64,000 bases of DNA from Variovorax sp. ZS18.2.2 (GTDB taxonomy: Bacteria; Pseudomonadota; Gammaproteobacteria; Burkholderiales; Burkholderiaceae_C): assembly GCF_024701975.1 (NCBI RefSeq), contig NZ_JANLNM010000008.1, positions 1 to 64,000 of the forward strand, written 5' to 3'. A program made the position numbers and the translations under genes. Shown here in pieces: positions 1-7,802 of the stretch. A model generated the notes under the pieces. That model worked only from the letters and a program-made list of their open reading frames with translations. It was not told the origin of the DNA and searched no databases. Position 1 is the stretch's first letter. Every line of letters starts with the position of its first letter.

Positions 1-631
1 CCACCGCCATCGGCCGGCCCAGGTGCGGGATGGTGAGATAGAAGAAGCGCTGGAGGGAACTCGCGCCGTCCATGCGCGCGGCTTCCATCTGCTCGCGGTC
101 GAGCGACTGCAGCGAGGTGATGAAGATCAGGCAGGCGAAGGGCAGCCACTGCCAGGCCACCATGATGATCACCGAGAGCAGCGGCACGTCGGTGAGCCAG
201 TCGACCGGCGTGGCGCCGAAGAAGCGCCACACGTCGGCCAGCACACCGTAGATGGGGTTCATCATCATGTGCTTCCACAGCAGCGCGTTGACCGCGGGCA
301 TGACGAAGAACGGAGAGATGAGCAGCACCCGCACGATGCCGCGGCCCGGGAAGGGCTCGTTCACCAGCAGCGCGAGCAGCACGCCGAACACCACGGTGAT
401 GACGATCACGCTGCCGATGAGCAGCAGCGTGTTCCACGTTGCGGGCCAGAAGTCCGGATCGGTAACGAAGTAGTGAAAGTTCTCGAGGCCCGCGAACGTT
501 CGTTCGCCGGGCTGCATGAGGTTGTAGTTCACGAAGGAGAAGTACAACGTCATCAACAGCGGCACGATCATCCAGAGGAAGAGCGTGAGCACGGCGGGCG
601 CCATGAGGGCCCGGGGCAGGAGTCTTTTCAT
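1..631 (-). CDS. Sugar/polyol ABC transporter permease (partial)
   Basis: This is an inner-membrane permease subunit of a carbohydrate uptake ABC transporter (MalF/UgpA type; sequence style closest to polyol permeases such as SmoF/MtlF). About 210 residues are visible and the C-terminus lies beyond the window. The start is ATG at 631, preceded by a purine-rich AGAGAG stretch. A hydrophobic first helix (LLPRALMAPAVLTLFLWMIV) is followed by further membrane segments and the start of the EAA loop (EQMEAARMDGASS), which contacts the ATPase. It lies 49 bp downstream of the FGGY kinase and is probably co-transcribed with kinase and transketolase. The binding protein, second permease and ATPase are not in view, so the substrate cannot be fixed; a polyol is the best guess. 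Confidence 0.85.
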   Translation of the reverse strand, partial: MKRLLPRALMAPAVLTLFLWMIVPLLMTLYFSFVNYNLMQPGERTFAGLENFHYFVTDPDFWPATWNTLLLIGSVIVITVVFGVLLALLVNEPFPGRGIVRVLLISPFFVMPAVNALLWKHMMMNPIYGVLADVWRFFGATPVDWLTDVPLLSVIIMVAWQWLPFACLIFITSLQSLDREQMEAARMDGASSLQRFFYLTIPHLGRPMAV

Positions 632-680
632 TGCGTATGTCTCTCTGGTTTTTGTTCTCTCTTGCCGACTCTCCGCGCGA

Positions 681-2246
681 TCATTTTTCCCGTTGGATAT
701 CGAGCGCGTGCATCGCGTCACGCACGGTGCTGCTCGTGCCGACGCTCACGTACTGGCGATAGAGGCCGTCGTAGATATGCATCGCCTCGGCATTCGGGAC
801 GTAGTCGACGAACTCGCGGGCTCCGTAGCGCCGCGCCCCGTCCGCGAAGTCGGGAACCACCCCCGCCGCGACCGCGCCATGAATGGCGGCACCGACGGCC
901 GTCGCGTGGTCGATCAACGGGACATGAACGGTGCGCCCGAGCACATCTGCCATCAACTGCATCAGCAGCGGATTCCTTCCGGACAGTCCGCTGGTCAGCA
1001 CGATGCGTTCGACTGGTGCGCCATCGGTGGCAAGGCAATCGACAATGCGCCGCGTGCCGCAGCACAAGGACTCCAGCAGCGTGCGATAGACGTCGACCAC
1101 CGTCGTCTTCAGACTCAGGCCAAGCAGAAGGCCGCTGAGCGAGGAGTCGCCGAACGGCACGCGGCATCCATTCCACCAATCCAGAGAAAGCATCCGGGTC
1201 TGACCGGGTCGCATGTCGGCCGCGAGTGCATTGAGGCGGGCGAATTCCCGGTCCGGATCCGTCGATTGCAGAAAGCCCTTAATGAACCATTCGAGCGTGT
1301 CGCCGAAACCCGCCTGACCCGCTTCGTAGCACCAGAAGCCCGGCAGCACGCCATCGCGTGCCACGCCTTCGATGCCACGCGGCAGGGGACGCCGGGCATC
1401 GTCCAGCAGCATGAATGCGGCCGAGGTGCCCAGGGCCCCGACCAGCGTGCCGGAGCGCACCGCCCCGGCGGCCGGCATCACGACGTGCGAATCGATGACG
1501 GCCACGGCCACGGTGGCTTCGCCCTCGATGCCGGTCCGGGCCCGCCAGCCGGCACTCAAGCGGCCGGCTGGCTCGCCGATGGTCACGGGCGTCCCCAGCT
1601 TCGCTTCCAGTCCGCCGACCAGCGATGACGGATAGCCGATGCCCGGCTGATACTGGGCCTTGTAAGCCGCAAAGCCGAGGCTGCGCACTTCATGTCCGGT
1701 CAACTGCCACACGAGCCAGTCGCCGGCCTCGATGAAGCGCTCGGTTTCCGCCCAGAGATCCGGCGCCTCGTCGGCCATCTGCGCGGCTTTGGCGATCAGC
1801 CACTCGGCCGAGAGCTTGCCGCCGAAGTTCGCCAGGAATTCGCCGCCGTGCGCATTGATGCGATCCGCCCATGGCTGCGCCACTTGGTGCTTCCAGAGCT
1901 TGACGTAGGCGTGAGGGGCTTGCGGATGCAGCGTCGACAGCGGGGTGCCGTCCGCCCGCGTGGGCAAGGGTGAGCTGGCCGTGAAGCCCAACCCGATCCC
2001 GCGAATGACACGGCTGCGACCCAGATGCCCGAGGATGGCCTCCGCCGCTTCCGTGTAGTCGGGCGCGCATTGCAGCGCCCAGCCGGGCGGCAATGCCGTG
2101 CCGCCATCCGGCAACGCTGCTGCCAGCGTGCCGTGGCGATACGGATGCGTGTGGCTCGCTTCGATGGCTCCGCTAGCCACGTCGATCAGCACGCCTCGCG
2201 CCGATTGCGTTCCGTAGTCTAGCCCGATGAGATATTCGTGACTCAT
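681..2246 (-). CDS. FGGY-family carbohydrate kinase, ribulokinase-like
   Basis: This 521-residue cytoplasmic sugar kinase phosphorylates a ketose or polyol with ATP. The N-terminal FGGY phosphate loop (YLIGLDYGTQSARGVLID) starts at residue 5. Motifs such as LGFTASSPLPTRADG, YVKLWKHQVAQ, LSAEWLIAK and VIDSHVVMPAAGAV resemble the AraB/ribulokinase branch rather than xylulokinase or glycerol kinase. The ATPase-fold signature VGALGTSAAFMLL is intact. ATG at 2246 is chosen because the family N-terminus begins there and it lies just 5 bp after the transketolase stop. Coupling with transketolase and a sugar permease suggests that a pentitol or pentulose is imported, phosphorylated and passed to the pentose phosphate pathway. 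The exact substrate is unknown. Confidence 0.88.
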   Translation of the reverse strand: MSHEYLIGLDYGTQSARGVLIDVASGAIEASHTHPYRHGTLAAALPDGGTALPPGWALQCAPDYTEAAEAILGHLGRSRVIRGIGLGFTASSPLPTRADGTPLSTLHPQAPHAYVKLWKHQVAQPWADRINAHGGEFLANFGGKLSAEWLIAKAAQMADEAPDLWAETERFIEAGDWLVWQLTGHEVRSLGFAAYKAQYQPGIGYPSSLVGGLEAKLGTPVTIGEPAGRLSAGWRARTGIEGEATVAVAVIDSHVVMPAAGAVRSGTLVGALGTSAAFMLLDDARRPLPRGIEGVARDGVLPGFWCYEAGQAGFGDTLEWFIKGFLQSTDPDREFARLNALAADMRPGQTRMLSLDWWNGCRVPFGDSSLSGLLLGLSLKTTVVDVYRTLLESLCCGTRRIVDCLATDGAPVERIVLTSGLSGRNPLLMQLMADVLGRTVHVPLIDHATAVGAAIHGAVAAGVVPDFADGARRYGAREFVDYVPNAEAMHIYDGLYRQYVSVGTSSTVRDAMHALDIQREK

Positions 2247-2251
2247 TGCGT

Positions 2252-4282
2252 TCAGGCTCCGACTGGGGCCGGCAGCAACGCCAACGCCGTCTCGACGATG
2301 CGAGGCAGGTCCACCCGGAAATGCGCGAAGAGCGCTTCCGCCGGGGCCGACTCCCCGAACTGGTCGATGCCGATCACCGCGCCGGACAATCCGACGTACT
2401 TGCGCCAATAGTCCGTGACGCCGGCCTCGATGGCCAGGCGCGGGACTCCTTCGGGGAGGACGCTGCGCCGGTATCGATCGTCCTGCCGGTCGAACTGAAA
2501 AGTCGAAGGCATCGACACCACGCGCGCTGCAACCCCTCGGGCCGCCAGGTCGGCCTGCGCCTGCACGGCGAGCTCGACTTCGGAGCCGGTAGCGATCAGG
2601 ACCAGCGCGAGTTCACGTGGTTCGTGCCGGAGCACATAGCCCCCACGACGGATGTCGTCGAGCTGTCGCGCGTCGCGCGCCTGAAAGGCCAGCTCCTGCC
2701 GACTGAGCACCAGGCTCGTCGGCGTATGACGATGCTCGAGCGCCACCTGCCAGGCCACCATCGTCTCGACGCTGTCGCAGGGCCGCCAGACATCCATGTT
2801 CGGCATCATCCGCAGCGTTGCGATCTGCTCGATGGGCTGATGCGTGGGGCCATCTTGTCCGAGCGCGATCGAGTCGTGCGTGAACACATAGATCGGATTG
2901 AGCTTCATCAGAGCGGCCATGCGCAAGGCATTGCGGGCGTACTCCGAGAACATCAGAAAGGTACCTCCGAAGATCCGATGGCCACCATGACAGACGACCC
3001 CGTTCATGATCGCAGCCATGCCGAACTCGCGTACGCCGTGATAAAGGTAGTTGCCTCCTTGCAACGCCGTCACGCCTCGCGCGCCCTCCCACAGGGTCAG
3101 ATTCGAGCTTGCAAGATCTGCCGAACCGCCCACGAGTTCGGGCAGCATTCCGGCAAAGGCCTGGATGGCGTTCTGGCTGGCCTTGCGCGTGGCGATCGTC
3201 TCGCCCGCTTCGGCGACGTCTCTCACATGCGCCTGTGCCTGCTTCTCGAAGCCGTCAGGCAGGGCGCCTGCGGCGCGCCGCTCGAACTCGGCTGCGTCGC
3301 GGGGATGCGCTGCGCGGTAACGCGCCATCGTTGCGTTCCACGCGGCCTCCGCGCGCCCGCCCGCAGCACGCGCATCCCAGGCCTCGTAGACGGCCGCCGG
3401 AATCTCGAAGGGCTCATACGGCCAATCGATCGCCGCACGGGTCGCCGCCACTTCCGCGGCACCCAGCGGTGAGCCATGCGAGCTGTGGCTGTCAGCCTTG
3501 TTGGGCGAACCCTTTCCAATGGTCGTGCGGCACAGGATCAGCGTGGGTCGGTCCACGGAATTCCTGGCAACGGACAGCGCAGCGGCAACCGCATTCACGT
3601 CATGCCCGTCCACGCTCCGGATCACGTTCCATCCGTATGCTTCAAAACGACTCGCCGTATCGTCTCCGAACCAAGCTTTGACATACCCGTCGATCGAGAT
3701 GCCGTTGTCGTCGTAGAGCACGATCAGTTTGCGCAACGCCCAGGTGCCGGCCAGCGAGCAGGCCTCGTGGGAGATGCCCTCCATCAGGCACCCGTCGCCG
3801 ACGAACGCGTAGGTGCAGTGGTCGACGATGTCGAGTCCGGGACGATTGAACTCCTCTGCCAGCAGCCGCTCGGCGAGGGCCATGCCCACGGCATTGGCCA
3901 AGCCCTGTCCGAGCGGACCGGTGGTCGTCTCAACGCCCGGCGTGTAGCCACGCTCCGGATGACCGGGCGTGCGACTTCCCAGTTGCCGGAAGCGCTTCAG
4001 GTCGTCAATCGACAGGTCGTATCCGGTCAGGTGCAGCAAGCTGTACAGCAGCACGGAGCCGTGGCCATTGCTCAGAACGAAGCGGTCGCGATTGGCCCAG
4101 GCCGGGTTGGCCGGGTTGTGACGCAAATGATGCTGCCACAGGGCAACCGCGATCTCGGCCATGCCCATGGGCATGCCCGGGTGGCCGGATTGAGCTCGCT
4201 GTACCGCATCCATCGACAAGGCACGGATTGCGTGCGCTGAAAGATCCGGGGTCGATACGTCGGACTGATTGTTCACAGGCAC
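2252..4282 (-). CDS. tkt: Transketolase
   Basis: Thiamine-diphosphate enzyme that moves two-carbon ketol units between sugar phosphates in the pentose phosphate pathway. The 676 residues match the family length. Visible motifs are the substrate/TPP region SGHPGMPMGMAEIAVALW, the TPP-Mg motif GDGCLMEGISHEA, and FTHDSIALGQDGPTHQPIEQ in the central domain. I choose the GTG at 4282 because GGAGACAG sits six bases upstream; a GTG at 4318 would add 12 unsupported residues. It is the first gene of the operon with the FGGY kinase and permease, so it is likely an accessory copy dedicated to sugar catabolism rather than the only chromosomal tkt. Two strong inverted repeats lie upstream and may control it. 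Confidence 0.93.
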   Translation of the reverse strand: MPVNNQSDVSTPDLSAHAIRALSMDAVQRAQSGHPGMPMGMAEIAVALWQHHLRHNPANPAWANRDRFVLSNGHGSVLLYSLLHLTGYDLSIDDLKRFRQLGSRTPGHPERGYTPGVETTTGPLGQGLANAVGMALAERLLAEEFNRPGLDIVDHCTYAFVGDGCLMEGISHEACSLAGTWALRKLIVLYDDNGISIDGYVKAWFGDDTASRFEAYGWNVIRSVDGHDVNAVAAALSVARNSVDRPTLILCRTTIGKGSPNKADSHSSHGSPLGAAEVAATRAAIDWPYEPFEIPAAVYEAWDARAAGGRAEAAWNATMARYRAAHPRDAAEFERRAAGALPDGFEKQAQAHVRDVAEAGETIATRKASQNAIQAFAGMLPELVGGSADLASSNLTLWEGARGVTALQGGNYLYHGVREFGMAAIMNGVVCHGGHRIFGGTFLMFSEYARNALRMAALMKLNPIYVFTHDSIALGQDGPTHQPIEQIATLRMMPNMDVWRPCDSVETMVAWQVALEHRHTPTSLVLSRQELAFQARDARQLDDIRRGGYVLRHEPRELALVLIATGSEVELAVQAQADLAARGVAARVVSMPSTFQFDRQDDRYRRSVLPEGVPRLAIEAGVTDYWRKYVGLSGAVIGIDQFGESAPAEALFAHFRVDLPRIVETALALLPAPVGA

Positions 4283-4383
4283 ACCTGTCTCCAGAGAAAT
4301 TGCGTCAACGCACCCCACGCCATTGCTTGGAGTTCAGGCAATACTATTTATGTTTTGATCGATAATATCTAGTAAATACCCTA

Positions 4384-4407
4384 GTTATGATTGTTTTACG
4401 TCATAAC
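4384..4407. promoter_or_regulatory. Inverted repeat GTTATGA-N10-TCATAAC, possible operator
   Basis: Perfect 7-bp arms at 4384-4390 and 4401-4407, about 100 bp upstream of the transketolase start. Symmetry, AT-richness and position suit a dimeric regulator site; the regulator is unknown. Confidence 0.45.
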
Positions 4408-4426
4408 TGCCACAGGAGTATGTAGG

Positions 4427-4453
4427 CTCGATCAGCGATCGAGACTGATCGAG
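4427..4453. promoter_or_regulatory. Inverted repeat CTCGATCAG-N9-CTGATCGAG, possible operator
   Basis: Perfect 9-bp arms at 4427-4435 and 4445-4453. The spacer also contains CGATCGAG, so GATCGAG-like half-sites recur. It lies about 145 bp upstream of the transketolase GTG and 106 bp beyond the FtsZ-like stop. Operator or hairpin function is inferred from symmetry only. Confidence 0.45.
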
Positions 4454-4558
4454 TTAAGTGATGGCAAGCCAAACGAGATGTCTTCTCGGCGCAGGCGTCG
4501 ACGTCCGCGCGCAACAAACGTCACGCGCAGGGCTGACGCTGCCCGTGCCTCCCCTCGC

Positions 4559-5440
4559 TTACTGCTCTGTGCTCGAGCGCGCCGAACTGACGACCAGCGT
4601 CAGACATGCCGCCGCGCGAGAGGCGGTCACACGGCTACGCAGTCGTATGGTCAGGTGCATGCCTCCTGCCCCGAGCGCATTCCCAACCGTGCGGCCCAGG
4701 TTGCGTACGGCCTGCCCTGTCATCTTGCAGCCGGGCTGCACCCACAGCACGATGATGACCCCGTGGGCCTGCTCGATCTCGACGCCTCGCCCGTCGACCA
4801 GTTGCAGCGCCTGTTCCATCGCCGTGTCGAGTTGATCGGCCCGGTCCAGGCACTGCGTGACCAAGGTTAACTGTACCTCCCGAAAGTCCAGCACTTCGAT
4901 CACGTCGGACTGATCCCAGGCAGGCTCCAGGAACGGATCGCCGTCCATCACAGACCGCCGTATCGCCGCATAGAACCATTGCACCGCAGCCAGGTCGTCC
5001 GGCTCCCAAGACGCCGAAACATCGATTCGCGCTTCGATGGACTTGAACAGGATGCCCAGCATCGAGTCGCGGCCCACCCTCCGTCGCGTCTCGGCGCCCA
5101 GCACAACGCCGACGACTTGCGCATCCTGCTCCCAGGCGCGCCAGATCAAGAACATCGCGGCTTCGATTTCGGCGGGCCGCACACCCACGCCAAACACCAG
5201 ACACAGAATCCGCGCGTGGTTCATGTTCAATTCCTCGGCGACAGTGGCGGCACCACCGCGCCCGATCTCGAAGTAGATGGGCTCTTCATCGAGCAGGTCT
5301 TCTGAAGGCCCCGTAGGAAGCTGATTGGGCTTGGCAAAGAACTGCCGCACGAAGCGCCGACCTACAGCGCCGATGCCGATCATGCGCACGGGGCTGGCCC
5401 CGTCGTCTACGGCGGATGCGGAGGTATGAAGAACATTCAT
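4559..5440 (-). CDS. Degenerate FtsZ/tubulin-like protein
   Basis: This 293-residue protein aligns by eye along most of FtsZ but with damaged nucleotide motifs. The N-terminal strand-loop VRMIGIGAVGRRFV (18-31) occupies the place of the FtsZ T1 region IKVIGVGGGGGNAV. ARILCLVFGVGVRPAEIEAA (76-95) replaces the GGGTGTG signature loop. QVVGVVLGAETRRRVG follows where FtsZ has its next strand and loop. VLDFREV (183-189) resembles the T7 segment NVDFADV. The tail AHGVIIVLWVQPG...GGMHLTIRLRS matches the FtsZ C-terminal domain. GTP binding is therefore probably weak or lost, and the FtsZ C-terminal tail is absent. ATG at 5440 is chosen because AGGTG lies seven bases upstream. Role unknown; possibly a scaffold or a modulator of FtsZ. 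The assignment rests on visual alignment. Confidence 0.6.
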   Translation of the reverse strand: MNVLHTSASAVDDGASPVRMIGIGAVGRRFVRQFFAKPNQLPTGPSEDLLDEEPIYFEIGRGGAATVAEELNMNHARILCLVFGVGVRPAEIEAAMFLIWRAWEQDAQVVGVVLGAETRRRVGRDSMLGILFKSIEARIDVSASWEPDDLAAVQWFYAAIRRSVMDGDPFLEPAWDQSDVIEVLDFREVQLTLVTQCLDRADQLDTAMEQALQLVDGRGVEIEQAHGVIIVLWVQPGCKMTGQAVRNLGRTVGNALGAGGMHLTIRLRSRVTASRAAACLTLVVSSARSSTEQ

Positions 5441-5456
5441 AGGTGTCACCTGTATG

Positions 5457-5481
5457 GCCGTGCGCGACTCACACGCACGGC
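5457..5481. promoter_or_regulatory. Inverted repeat in the leader of the FtsZ-like gene
   Basis: GCCGTGCG at 5457-5464 and CGCACGGC at 5474-5481 are perfect 8-bp arms with a 9-base spacer, ending 17 bases before the ATG at 5440 on the minus strand. It may be an operator or a 5' UTR hairpin that limits ribosome access. Confidence 0.35.
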
Positions 5482-5494
5482 GATGAAATGGAGA

Positions 5495-5543
5495 GGAGAA
5501 AAAGAAAAGCGCCGCACCAGCCTCTCAGCCAGTGCGGCGCTTT
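5495..5543 (-). terminator. Rho-independent terminator of the lipoprotein gene
   Basis: AAAGCGCCGCAC (5506-5517) pairs perfectly with GTGCGGCGCTTT (5532-5543). On the minus strand the stem is followed by a T-rich run (TTTTCTTTTTC). It lies 24 bases after the lipoprotein stop and separates it from the FtsZ-like gene. Confidence 0.85.
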
Positions 5544-5566
5544 GCGCGCGCGGAAGGGTTGCTACA

Positions 5567-6691
5567 TCAGCACTGGCTATCCAGGCTCTCGGCCGCGAAG
5601 TTCTTGCCTTCGGTGCGGGTCAGTTCGCGCAGGCACACCGGCGTCTTGCTGCTGATGGCCCGGTCGAGCAGCGCGTAGTCCATGCGCCGCATCTGTCCGG
5701 CCTGCATCCAGACCGTGTTGCCCTTGCCGGTGTGCAGGCACACCGCCTCTTCACCGCAAGGCTCGTATTTGGTGATCAACGACATGAGGTTCTCGGGGCC
5801 GCCACTGGCAGGGGTGGCCGACGCCGGAGGTACAGATGCCGAAGCATCGACGCCTCGCTGGGGATTGCCGGCCGCGATCATGTCCGCCGCTTTCTGCAAC
5901 CGGGCTTGCTCCGCCTGCTCGGCCGCAGTGGGGGGCGCAACCGGTGCAGCGGCGACAGGTTGAGCCGCCGCCGATGCGGGGGTGAGAGCGGAGGTAGCGG
6001 GCAATGATCCAGCCGAGGACGCTGCCGGCTGCCCATACTGCATCGATGACGGGATAGCCTTTCCACGGGCTTTGAGGACATTGCGCACATGCTCGTCAAA
6101 GGCCAAAGCGTTGGACGCGACTTTCAGATACGGCGTTGTCGTCGCGGTGCTGTAGCTGACGGACGTGCTGAAGGTGTTCGCCCCTTCGTCCTTCACGATC
6201 TTGTACGCAACGGACAGCTGCAGCGGCGCTTCGCTGACCTTGTCGCCGGTCACCACCCGTATCACTGTGGCGTCCATCTGGGATTGCTGTGGTCTGTCGA
6301 TGTTCCAGTACAGCTCGGGTGGAATGCCGTACTTGAGGGCCGAGCCCAGCGGGTTGCCCATCCAGTCCATGAAGAAGTTCATCTTCTGGACCACGGCGGG
6401 CTTGAACGCGAACGTCAGGTGCACCTCGCACGAGCGGCGCTTGATCGATTCGTCGTAGGACGTCACGACAGGCGTGCCTGCTTCAAGGGACACGGTATCT
6501 GCCGTCTTGAGCTTGTAGTTGCCAAGGTCTTCGTCGTGCCCCTTGGCGACCATTCTCAGCACGGCCTCTATGCGTTGTGGATCGTTGCAAGGAGGGGCTT
6601 CGGGACCGCAGCCGACGAGCAATGCGGAAGTCGAAATGGCCAGACCGAACAGGGACAGTCGGAATTTGGCCTTGCGGATGTACTGGAACAT
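5567..6691 (-). CDS. Lipoprotein of unknown function
   Basis: This 374-residue protein has a lipoprotein signal peptide: basic start (FQYIRKAKFR), hydrophobic core, and lipobox LVGC with Cys28 as the lipidated residue. The 28-220 region is a mixed globular part with no motif I recognise. About residues 230-310 are low-complexity Ala/Pro/Gln-rich linker. The final about 80 residues are Cys-containing (KYEPCGEEAVCLHTG, TPVCLRE, and C-terminal SLDSQC), suggesting disulfides in the periplasm. ATG at 6691 is chosen because it directly precedes the signal peptide. It is divergent from the XRE regulator across a 186-bp region carrying two palindromes, so it is a likely regulatory target. It ends at a strong terminator. 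Confidence 0.7.
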   Translation of the reverse strand: MFQYIRKAKFRLSLFGLAISTSALLVGCGPEAPPCNDPQRIEAVLRMVAKGHDEDLGNYKLKTADTVSLEAGTPVVTSYDESIKRRSCEVHLTFAFKPAVVQKMNFFMDWMGNPLGSALKYGIPPELYWNIDRPQQSQMDATVIRVVTGDKVSEAPLQLSVAYKIVKDEGANTFSTSVSYSTATTTPYLKVASNALAFDEHVRNVLKARGKAIPSSMQYGQPAASSAGSLPATSALTPASAAAQPVAAAPVAPPTAAEQAEQARLQKAADMIAAGNPQRGVDASASVPPASATPASGGPENLMSLITKYEPCGEEAVCLHTGKGNTVWMQAGQMRRMDYALLDRAISSKTPVCLRELTRTEGKNFAAESLDSQC

Positions 6692-6800
6692 GGTTGGGTT
6701 CTCTTCGTTGTAGCTGTTGATTGGTTCGAGCACTCGGGCTGCCTGTGTCTCGTAGCGAATCGCCCGCTCCTCGCAGCGCGTCCCCGATAAATGCACGCCG

Positions 6801-6831
6801 CTCAAATGCTACCAAATCGGTAGTATTTGAG
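6801..6831. promoter_or_regulatory. Long near-perfect palindrome, candidate operator
   Basis: CTCAAATGCTACC (6801-6813) faces GGTAGTATTTGAG (6819-6831), with 12 of 13 positions complementary around a 5-base centre. It lies in the divergent region between the lipoprotein (start 6691) and the XRE gene (start 6878). Confidence 0.6.
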
Positions 6832-6854
6832 GTGCGCATTGTCAGGACTATCTT

Positions 6855-6874
6855 GATCTTTGGACCCAAAGATC
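6855..6874. promoter_or_regulatory. Perfect 20-bp palindrome, candidate XRE autoregulatory operator
   Basis: GATCTTTGG-AC-CCAAAGATC at 6855-6874 is perfectly symmetric and ends three bases before the XRE start codon. A bound dimer would block the ribosome-binding and promoter region, the usual arrangement of an autorepressor. Confidence 0.6.
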
Positions 6875-6877
6875 TAA

Positions 6878-7180
6878 ATGACCGTTCTGGGGAGACGCCT
6901 CAAGCAGGCGAGGCAGTTGGCTGGCTTGTCACAAGAACAAGTTGGCATTGAAGCCGACCTTGATCCGATGTCTGCCAGCACGCGAATGAACCGCTACGAG
7001 TTGGGCAAACGCGCGCCCGCGTATGAGTTGGTTGAAAGGTTCGCGAAAGTGCTTGGGGTGCCGACTGCATATTTCTATGCGGTGGCCGAGGACGAAGCTC
7101 AGCTTCTGCTTGCCTTCGGCAAGTTGCCGAAGGCCAAGCGGTCACAGGCTGTCGAGTTCGTTGTCGGCTTGAACAAGTAG
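6878..7180 (+). CDS. XRE-family helix-turn-helix regulator
   Basis: A 100-residue DNA-binding protein. Residues about 5-60 form a Cro/C1-type HTH (LGRRLKQARQLAGLSQEQVG, then MNRYELGKRAPAYELVERFA), followed by VLGVPTAYFY, typical of the end of this domain. The short C-terminal tail lacks any effector or peptidase domain, so it resembles solitary phage- or island-type repressors. ATG at 6878 lies directly after a perfect palindrome, which suggests autoregulation. It is divergent from the lipoprotein at 5567-6691 and convergent with the small protein at 7211-7582, 30 bp away. Confidence 0.88.
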   Translation: MTVLGRRLKQARQLAGLSQEQVGIEADLDPMSASTRMNRYELGKRAPAYELVERFAKVLGVPTAYFYAVAEDEAQLLLAFGKLPKAKRSQAVEFVVGLNK

Positions 7181-7210
7181 ATACCACCCCACTGAGCAAC
7201 GAGATTCATC

Positions 7211-7582
7211 TCAGTACTCCTCGGGCAACAGCAATGTCGTGACACTGCGATCTGCTTCGGTGATCAACCAGATGCGTTCGTCACTCACGTCCAAGTGGGT
7301 TGATGCTTGCTCCGTTTTTGCGCCGCCTTCGGGCACGCTCTGAAGCGGCAATCGATAGACCGACAGCACGCGCGATCCATGCGCAAGTGCGTCTTCGTTG
7401 GTCTGCGCGTCCTCGGCACAGCATTCACCCCAGTCACCTGCAACGTGGAGCGCCAGAAGCGTGAAGGGGTTGCTGTTCGTGCGGTGCATAAGCGCGAGCG
7501 CACCAGGGGTGGCAACGATGCGGCCAAGTTCGAAGCGCGGCGCACTATCGGGCTTGATGTAGCCGGAGAGAAGGTTCTTCAT
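7211..7582 (-). CDS. Small conserved protein of mobile-element type
   Basis: A 123-residue protein of a family often mislabelled 'type I restriction endonuclease subunit M' in databases. The recognisable path is FELGRIVATPGALALM, HVAGDWGECCAED, LAHGSRVLSVYRLP and the ending WLITEADRSVTTLLLPEEY. It has no methyltransferase motif and is far too short for HsdM, so the restriction name should not be used. In my recollection such proteins occur on plasmids and genomic islands; the molecular function is unknown. ATG at 7582 is taken because the conserved part starts soon after it; a longer in-frame extension to 7648 has no support. An upstream leader with a possible attenuator is annotated separately. 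Confidence 0.72.
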   Translation of the reverse strand: MKNLLSGYIKPDSAPRFELGRIVATPGALALMHRTNSNPFTLLALHVAGDWGECCAEDAQTNEDALAHGSRVLSVYRLPLQSVPEGGAKTEQASTHLDVSDERIWLITEADRSVTTLLLPEEY

Positions 7583-7671
7583 GGTTGATTGCTCAAAGTG
7601 AAACGCCCATGCGGCGGCGCGCCCGGACCTGTGAAGGCAAAGGCGCACTAACGGAGGGCGAAGGGGTTGGA

Positions 7672-7796
7672 GAAAGAAAAACAGCCGCAGCGGCTACCGG
7701 GTGGACCGGCTCCTACTGCGACTGCTTGCTGCAAGCGGCGGGCGCATGCATACGGGCATGGTCTTGCCTAGCTTTCGCTGGCAGGTTTCTACCCGT
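7672..7796 (-). ncRNA. Candidate leader RNA or small RNA ahead of the small protein gene
   Basis: Transcription from the minus-strand promoter at 7803-7811 would start near 7796. A hairpin AGCCG-CAG-CGGCT (7683-7695) followed on the minus strand by GTTTTTCTTT could end it near 7672, giving an RNA of about 125 bases. Alternatively it is an attenuator for the gene starting at 7582. The stem is only 5 bp, so the call is tentative. Confidence 0.3.
7694..7759 (-). CDS. Possible 21-residue leader peptide
   Basis: A short frame beginning ATG at 7759 encodes a Pro/Arg/Ser-rich peptide (MPVCMRPPLAAS...STR). Its TAG stop (7694-7696) overlaps the edge of the terminator-like hairpin at 7683-7695, the geometry seen in translation-coupled attenuation. 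No strong ribosome site is visible, and a frame of this size may arise by chance. Confidence 0.2.
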   Translation of the reverse strand: MPVCMRPPLAASSRSRSRSTR

Positions 7797-7802
7797 GGGT
7801 AT

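Larger units (their letters stand above)
4283..4558. other. Intergenic region with two perfect inverted repeats
   Basis: This 276-base gap is AT-rich around 4335-4410 and separates the transketolase start from the end of the FtsZ-like gene. No coding sequence is credible. It carries two perfect inverted repeats, annotated separately, suited to sugar-responsive repressor or activator binding upstream of the sugar operon. No regulator gene for that operon is visible in the window. Confidence 0.6.

Noticed and set aside
1..1138. Plus-strand 371-codon frame at the window start
   Set aside because: Antisense to the permease and kinase genes; rich in His/Arg/Glu with no motif.
7211..7582. Type I restriction-modification subunit
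   Set aside because: The protein resembles a family that carries that name in databases, but it is 123 residues with no methyltransferase motif.
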